Below the pieces are notes generated by a model, which saw only the letters and a program-made list of their open reading frames with translations, made no database searches and had not been told where the DNA came from. Position numbers and translations under genes: made by a program. 64,000 nt of DNA from Planctomycetota bacterium (GTDB lineage Bacteria; Planctomycetota; UBA8108; JACQVS01), in assembly GCA_016209605.1 (NCBI GenBank), contig JACQVS010000110.1, forward strand, positions 1-64,000, read 5' to 3'. Shown here piece by piece: positions 60,701 to 64,000 of the stretch. Position 1 is the stretch's first letter; each line of letters opens with the position of its first letter.

Positions 60701-63700
60701 CGTAGCCTTCGCTGTTGGTCCAGCGGAACTTGAGGACGTTGGGAGAATCGACGGCGGTGCGGTTCTGAAGCTCGATCGCCAGCGACTGGGGCGGATCGGT
60801 CCGGGTCGGCGTCGGGTCGCCCACCGGCCCATCCTGGCACTGCCCCTTGGGGCCGAGGCGGATGCCGACCATGCCCGCCACCTCATAGGAGTCGCCTCCC
60901 GTGCCGGTGGGATTGCGGTCGATGGCGCTGAAGACGTTCCCCGGAAGCGTCGCCAGCGCCTGCGAAGAGCCGTTCTTGTACACCCGGAACCAGTCGACCT
61001 GGCCCAGGATCGACCAGGAGAGCAGGTTCCGCTTGCCGACGCTGTCGTGCTCGCAGGTGACGATGGGCTTGTAGATGCCGGGAAGGAGCTGGCACTCGGC
61101 CGAGGCTATGACCTCGAGGGTGTCGGCCCGGCCGATCACCTTGACGTTCTGCGCCCCCGTCCCCGTCCAGGAGAACTCGTGGCGCCGCGCCGCGCCGGCG
61201 AGGGTGGCCAGGTGGTTGCCGGCGATCTCGATGACAAAGCTGGCGTACTGCTTGCCGGCCGGGGACTCCCAGCCCACCGCCGCCTGGAAGTCGACATCGC
61301 GCATCTCCAGGACCTGGCACTCGGTGATGACCAGGTTGGCGGGAGGAGGAGGCGGCGGCGGCGACACCGTCACCGGAAACGCTTCCTTTTCGATATCGGC
61401 GCGCAGGCTGAGCTGCGCATCGCCTTCGGGAACGGTCAGGAAGTTGCCGATCTCGTTCCCCATGTTATCCTTGAAGCCTTCGGCTAGAGAAATGCCGGTC
61501 TGCACCTGGCTCTGCACCGCGCGGCGCAGGAAGATGAACGTCCCCAGTTCCTGGCCGTCGCCTTTCGAGCCCAGGCTGTTCTTGAGGCTCATGCTGGCGC
61601 TGGCGAAGCCGGCGCAGCCCTTCTTCTGGGCATCGGGGCATGCCGTGAAGGCGCCGACGCCGCGGAAATCCGGCGGCTCCTGGAAGCGGCTGAACTCCAG
61701 CCAGCGCTCGTCGAAGTCGAGCGTCACCTGATAGCCCTTGAAATCGGCCCCCATGTTCCCCTTGACCACCACCGCCACCTCGGCCTTGTTTTCCAGGGAG
61801 TTGGTGCGGCCGCGGCTCTCGTCCACGTCGATGTAAAAGCGATGGGGATTTTCCAGGCTCGGGCCCACGACGCCGGCGGCCCGCAGGATTTCCAGGTTGG
61901 CGGCATCGCCCGGCGTGCGGGCGAGGATGACCAGGTCGAGGCCGGTGTCGCCGTCGGCATCGACGACCAGGCGGTCGGCGAGGTCCCCGGACACGGACGC
62001 CGCCAGCGGCGGCAGGCCGCTGCCGGCCGGCGGGTAAGCCTCGAACTCGAGCGCCTTCCCGGCCTTGCCGGTGAAGAGGTGCAGCCCCCCCGAGGGCTCG
62101 ACCAGGAGCAGGTCCAGGGCCTGGTCGCCGTTCATATCGCCGAACCACGGGGCGATCGGGGCGCGGACGGGGGCCGGGAGGGGGAGATGCTGGGGGGGGA
62201 TCTCCTCGAAGAGGAACCCCCGCGGCCGCGAGGCGGCCGGGTCCGCGGCCCGCGCCGGCTTGGGAAAGACCTTGTTCGTGAAGAGCCAGGCCCCCCGCTC
62301 GTCAAAGGCCAGGAGGTCGACATCCTTGTCGCCGTCGAGGTCGGCCAGGCCCCAGCTCGGCGGCGTGAAGGGCTGGCGGTTCGCGTCCTTGAGCTGCCGC
62401 GCGAAGACGAAGACGATGCGGTTCGTCCGCGTGCCGGCGTTGCGGTAAAGGATCAAGCCTTCATCCGCCTCCACCACCAGGTCGGGCTTGCCATCTCCGT
62501 CCAGGTCTCCGGCGGCAATGCGGCCGGGATGCTTCAGCTCCGGAATCGGGTTCTCCACCCGATGGAAGGCGGGATTTCCCAGGAGCGCCCCGAGGTTGCT
62601 GGGGTCGATTTGCGTGGGATCGATGGCACCGGTGCTTTTTTCGAAGACGGTGATGGTACCGGTTTCCTTCGGCGCCGAGCTGGCCTCCCCCTGCGCCGGA
62701 GTGGGCGTGTACGTGGTGTTTTCGTGCTGGATGAGGAGGTCGAGGAACCCGTTCGAGTCGAGGTCCGCGAGGAAGAAACCCTGCAACCGGGTGGCTGGAA
62801 AATTGAGCTCCTCTTTTTCAATCAAGGCGCCGGTGCTGCCGACCGTGTTCAGGGTGACCTTGCTCGAGTCGGGCCCCTCGAGGAGGAGGGCCACTTCGGC
62901 GGCGCCGTCGCGGTCCATGTCCCCGACGGCGACATCCACCGGATGGAAGCCGGCGTCGAAATGGTCGAGGCGGAACGAGTTCCACTGGCCGGGACTCTCC
63001 TGGTAAAAGATCTCCAGGCGATCCTTGTCCTTTTCCTTGGCCCTGTCCTTGTCAATGGATAGCGCCACGAACTCGATGCCGTCGTCGGCCGGCCGGAGGT
63101 TGCCGGCGGCGAGGCGGCGGGCTTCGGGTCCCGCCTTGACCGGCCCCTGCGAAAGCCAGCCCTGGGTCACTTTCCCGGCGACCACCTGGAAGCTGAAGGA
63201 GTAAGGGGAAAGGCGCACCGTGCCCGCGCCGGCGGCAGCGCCCCCGGTCGTGGCGGCGTCCGCCCCCAGGATCTCATCGCTCAAGGTGGCCGTCACCTGT
63301 TCGCCCGGCTGGAAGGCGTCGTCCTCCAGCAGCCGGGCGGCGATCTCGAGGATCTTGCCTTCCGCCTGCTTCTTGGTGTAGAGCACCTCTCCCACGGCAT
63401 GCACACCGGAGTGCTCGCCGCGGAGGGTGAGGTTTTCCGCGAGCCGGTCGGGTTTCACCGCCTTCGAGAAGCGGGCGGTGATGACCGGGCGGGGGTCGGC
63501 CCCCAGGCGGTACGAGGCCGGCGAGGTCGACTCTACCCGCAAATCGCCTCCCGCCGCTTGCGAGGGATCGGTGAGGCGCACGCGGAAGGAGAACTGGAAG
63601 GGATCGATGCGGTTGCCGCGCACCTTGAGATCCTTCGAGACCCGCACGGTGATGCGCTCGCCGATCTTGAACTCCGTCCCCTGGGCCAGGGTGAAGACCA

Positions 63701-64000
63701 GGGTGTCCTCCCCGGTGTCAAAGAGGTTGGCGGTCGAGCTGGTGGACCGCGCCCCGCCCAGGCCGGTCGTATTGGCCTGCCCCGCCGTATTGCTGGTGCC
63801 GGCGCCGCTCGACTCCGTCGTGCCGGTCGTGGAAGAGGAGGTCGATCCGGTGGTGCTCGAAGCGCCGCGCAGGGTGTCTGTCAGGGCGCCGGAGGATGCC
63901 GGCTTCGATCCGGAAGCCGCGGCCGAGCCGCTTGCCGACGGAAACACCTCGGAAAACTTCTTCACCGCCACCGTGCCGGCATACGGCGCCGCGGTGCGGT
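57768..64000 (-). CDS. Giant FG-GAP/cohesin-like/IPT/dockerin surface protein, 5' end outside window
   Basis: More than 2070 residues, open to the window edge, so N-terminally partial; the GTG at 63971 is not necessarily its start. In order: a Ser/Thr/Gly-rich linker (about 10-80), Ig-like blocks (85-270, VSKDLKVRGNRIDPFQFSF), FG-GAP repeats (about 290-700, GDMDRDGAAEVALLLEG, GDLDGDGKPDLVVEA), and a cohesin-like domain (about 735-860, FKGYQVTLDFDERWLEFSRF). Fibronectin-III-like modules, further cohesin-like domains and IPT/TIG repeats follow (IVSIAPNQGFQGGGTAVEI). A type I dockerin ends the protein (RGDVSQNGAVDISDAVALGE, DVNDDGLINTGDFVVL). It is presumably secreted and calcium-dependent, for adhesion or complex assembly. 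Confidence 0.85.
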   Translation of the reverse strand, partial: RTAAPYAGTVAVKKFSEVFPSASGSAAASGSKPASSGALTDTLRGASSTTGSTSSSTTGTTESSGAGTSNTAGQANTTGLGGARSTSSTANLFDTGEDTLVFTLAQGTEFKIGERITVRVSKDLKVRGNRIDPFQFSFRVRLTDPSQAAGGDLRVESTSPASYRLGADPRPVITARFSKAVKPDRLAENLTLRGEHSGVHAVGEVLYTKKQAEGKILEIAARLLEDDAFQPGEQVTATLSDEILGADAATTGGAAAGAGTVRLSPYSFSFQVVAGKVTQGWLSQGPVKAGPEARRLAAGNLRPADDGIEFVALSIDKDRAKEKDKDRLEIFYQESPGQWNSFRLDHFDAGFHPVDVAVGDMDRDGAAEVALLLEGPDSSKVTLNTVGSTGALIEKEELNFPATRLQGFFLADLDSNGFLDLLIQHENTTYTPTPAQGEASSAPKETGTITVFEKSTGAIDPTQIDPSNLGALLGNPAFHRVENPIPELKHPGRIAAGDLDGDGKPDLVVEADEGLILYRNAGTRTNRIVFVFARQLKDANRQPFTPPSWGLADLDGDKDVDLLAFDERGAWLFTNKVFPKPARAADPAASRPRGFLFEEIPPQHLPLPAPVRAPIAPWFGDMNGDQALDLLLVEPSGGLHLFTGKAGKALEFEAYPPAGSGLPPLAASVSGDLADRLVVDADGDTGLDLVILARTPGDAANLEILRAAGVVGPSLENPHRFYIDVDESRGRTNSLENKAEVAVVVKGNMGADFKGYQVTLDFDERWLEFSRFQEPPDFRGVGAFTACPDAQKKGCAGFASASMSLKNSLGSKGDGQELGTFIFLRRAVQSQVQTGISLAEGFKDNMGNEIGNFLTVPEGDAQLSLRADIEKEAFPVTVSPPPPPPPANLVITECQVLEMRDVDFQAAVGWESPAGKQYASFVIEIAGNHLATLAGAARRHEFSWTGTGAQNVKVIGRADTLEVIASAECQLLPGIYKPIVTCEHDSVGKRNLLSWSILGQVDWFRVYKNGSSQALATLPGNVFSAIDRNPTGTGGDSYEVAGMVGIRLGPKGQCQDGPVGDPTPTRTDPPQSLAIELQNRTAVDSPNVLKFRWTNSEGYDQILFKLFIEGQAQPVVSETLSGSVSEHAAAGDPQRGGVAPQIYRFSLQAVRIDPRTKEEYRSAEVKSAALPVPLPPLGAALSCTRVLGDSVRLSWTRPWQGYTSIEAQASQKLADPPSGSVTAGNVTTVFVSTSSTEYTFEKLPPGGEYTFTVKALHESGLPASLLPPPPSLVRSCTLEFQPAMRLGTVETGVGLRNVLLPIQADVLGKLTGFSCTVEVPEVLRLDYDPAHPEKLVRLNSKDAKVEVLPPAAGDAPGTRQITFSASGGEFQPGENKVLAWIIGEVDKNFELAGAYSLRFLGQAFHTYEGASPVAVQAKDQDAQLLVRKRFVVVEWASAVAGSTRPVVIRVLGTFDKPKEDPNYRLLAFSIHLKFDPTLLDLQPITKTDQLETVVGTGGGFLFPTGAKFDEARQTGDLEIPWLWIDLLGSNPITYIYPGYNMPLLVVKFLPKVPANPAGDLALLHLVRPPEPRPTIFEPEKVARGGSLEAYFDGAIDILPRSDVPTLIGMDPARGSLVGGGEAMAFGFNLLKGVIDPKDLKLSLVYRPEERRAAVTQILEPGQNLIRFTIPEAGAYFYKPGFASVPMDLELETPNGRSILTGAYAYENLDLVAADLASGSEQGGERMVISGFGFPARLEGNEVRFRIQGEAGEAGDPGLQAEVVEAAANGRRLTIRTPPMNGFAGKLATVQVAVPQLGSDGLPFPFRIEASDVPRIVSIAPNQGFQGGGTAVEIAVQGFGDLTGRTLKVMFGSASATGVALQSANVLRAITPASPAAGPVDVTVQAGTAQAFGAGLFTYLVPQIGAITDVNPKFGSICGGTRLVIQGSGFKPELELRFNGTAIAFQYIDAGRIEMDTPAVPEGTREAAIAISVDGGPFVEWGQKFQYQDGRPAFVRGDVSQNGAVDISDAVALGEYLTAASAGIPNIDAIDVNDDGLINTGDFVVLTGFLYQGKGSIPPPYPQAGMDPTPDGLTGCR

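Noticed and set aside
57384-61487. Long open frame (1367 codons) on the plus strand opposite the giant dockerin gene
   Set aside because: Antisense frame produced by high GC; it lacks domain-like sequence, whereas the minus strand encodes recognisable repeats and a dockerin.
1-64000. CRISPR arrays, tRNA or rRNA genes
   Set aside because: No regularly spaced repeats of suitable length and no recognisable tRNA or rRNA sequence were seen by eye; a tRNAscan/Rfam run would be decisive.

Overview
The window is GC-rich chromosomal DNA from an environmental, Gram-negative-type bacterium. A lineage near Planctomycetota, Acidobacteriota or Verrucomicrobiota is suggested by several families: a PSCyt1/DUF1549/DUF1553 protein paired with a DUF1501 protein, a planctomycete-style ECF sigma factor next to a Ser/Thr kinase with the RRGENPSV N-terminus, FG-GAP/VCBS proteins, dockerin and NPCBM domains, a multihaem cytochrome and a TonB-like protein with a terpenoid-cyclase toroid. 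This is inference from gene content; there is no rRNA marker, and I see no tRNA, rRNA, CRISPR array or intact transposase.

Layout. 0-0.44 kb: a terminator of an upstream transcript and IS21-like terminal repeats. 0.44-6.4 kb (-): secreted octahaem-TPR cytochrome and a large NPCBM-glycosidase-like protein. 6.5-11.2 kb (+): REC-histidine kinase; then a secreted beta-propeller protein translationally coupled to a stand-alone reverse transcriptase, followed by a long hairpin and a zinc-ribbon protein. 11.2-15.2 kb: a frameshifted esterase and an ECF sigma factor whose partner kinase is reduced to fragments fused to FG-GAP repeats. 15.2-22.1 kb: methyltransferase/FAD monooxygenase pair, and the DUF1549/1553 plus DUF1501 operon. 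22.4-25.1 kb: a second broken kinase, interrupted by a 109-bp structured repeat and again run into an FG-GAP gene. 25.2-31.7 kb: lipoprotein, Schlafen/AlbA-type ATPase, PfkB kinase, RbfA-like plus RtcB RNA ligase operon, and a broken formylglycine-generating-enzyme-like gene. 31.7-36.5 kb: MFS transporter, a second copy of the structured repeat, a TonB-like/toroid protein, NnrE and a PDZ protein.

36.5-41.4 kb (-) holds what I regard as the most unusual unit: a 763-residue pentapeptide-repeat protein behind a good sigma70-type promoter, a degenerate sigma54-activator AAA+ protein, and a sigma54 activator whose receiver domain has lost its phosphorylation residues. 41.6-57.2 kb (-) is mostly housekeeping: smc, an ATP-cone/NrdD-like protein, nrdR, a sugar-kinase/two-phosphohexomutase operon, mnmE, yidC and a metallophosphoesterase. 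57.4-64 kb (-) is a giant secreted FG-GAP/cohesin-like/IPT/dockerin protein (5' end outside the window) coupled to a small membrane protein.

A recurrent theme is that accessory genes (esterase, two kinases, FG-GAP proteins, NHL/FGE, hydrolase tail) are truncated, frameshifted or fused, while core genes (smc, yidC, mnmE, nrdR, rtcB) are intact. This points either to real gene decay or recombination, or to collapse of repetitive families in an assembly.
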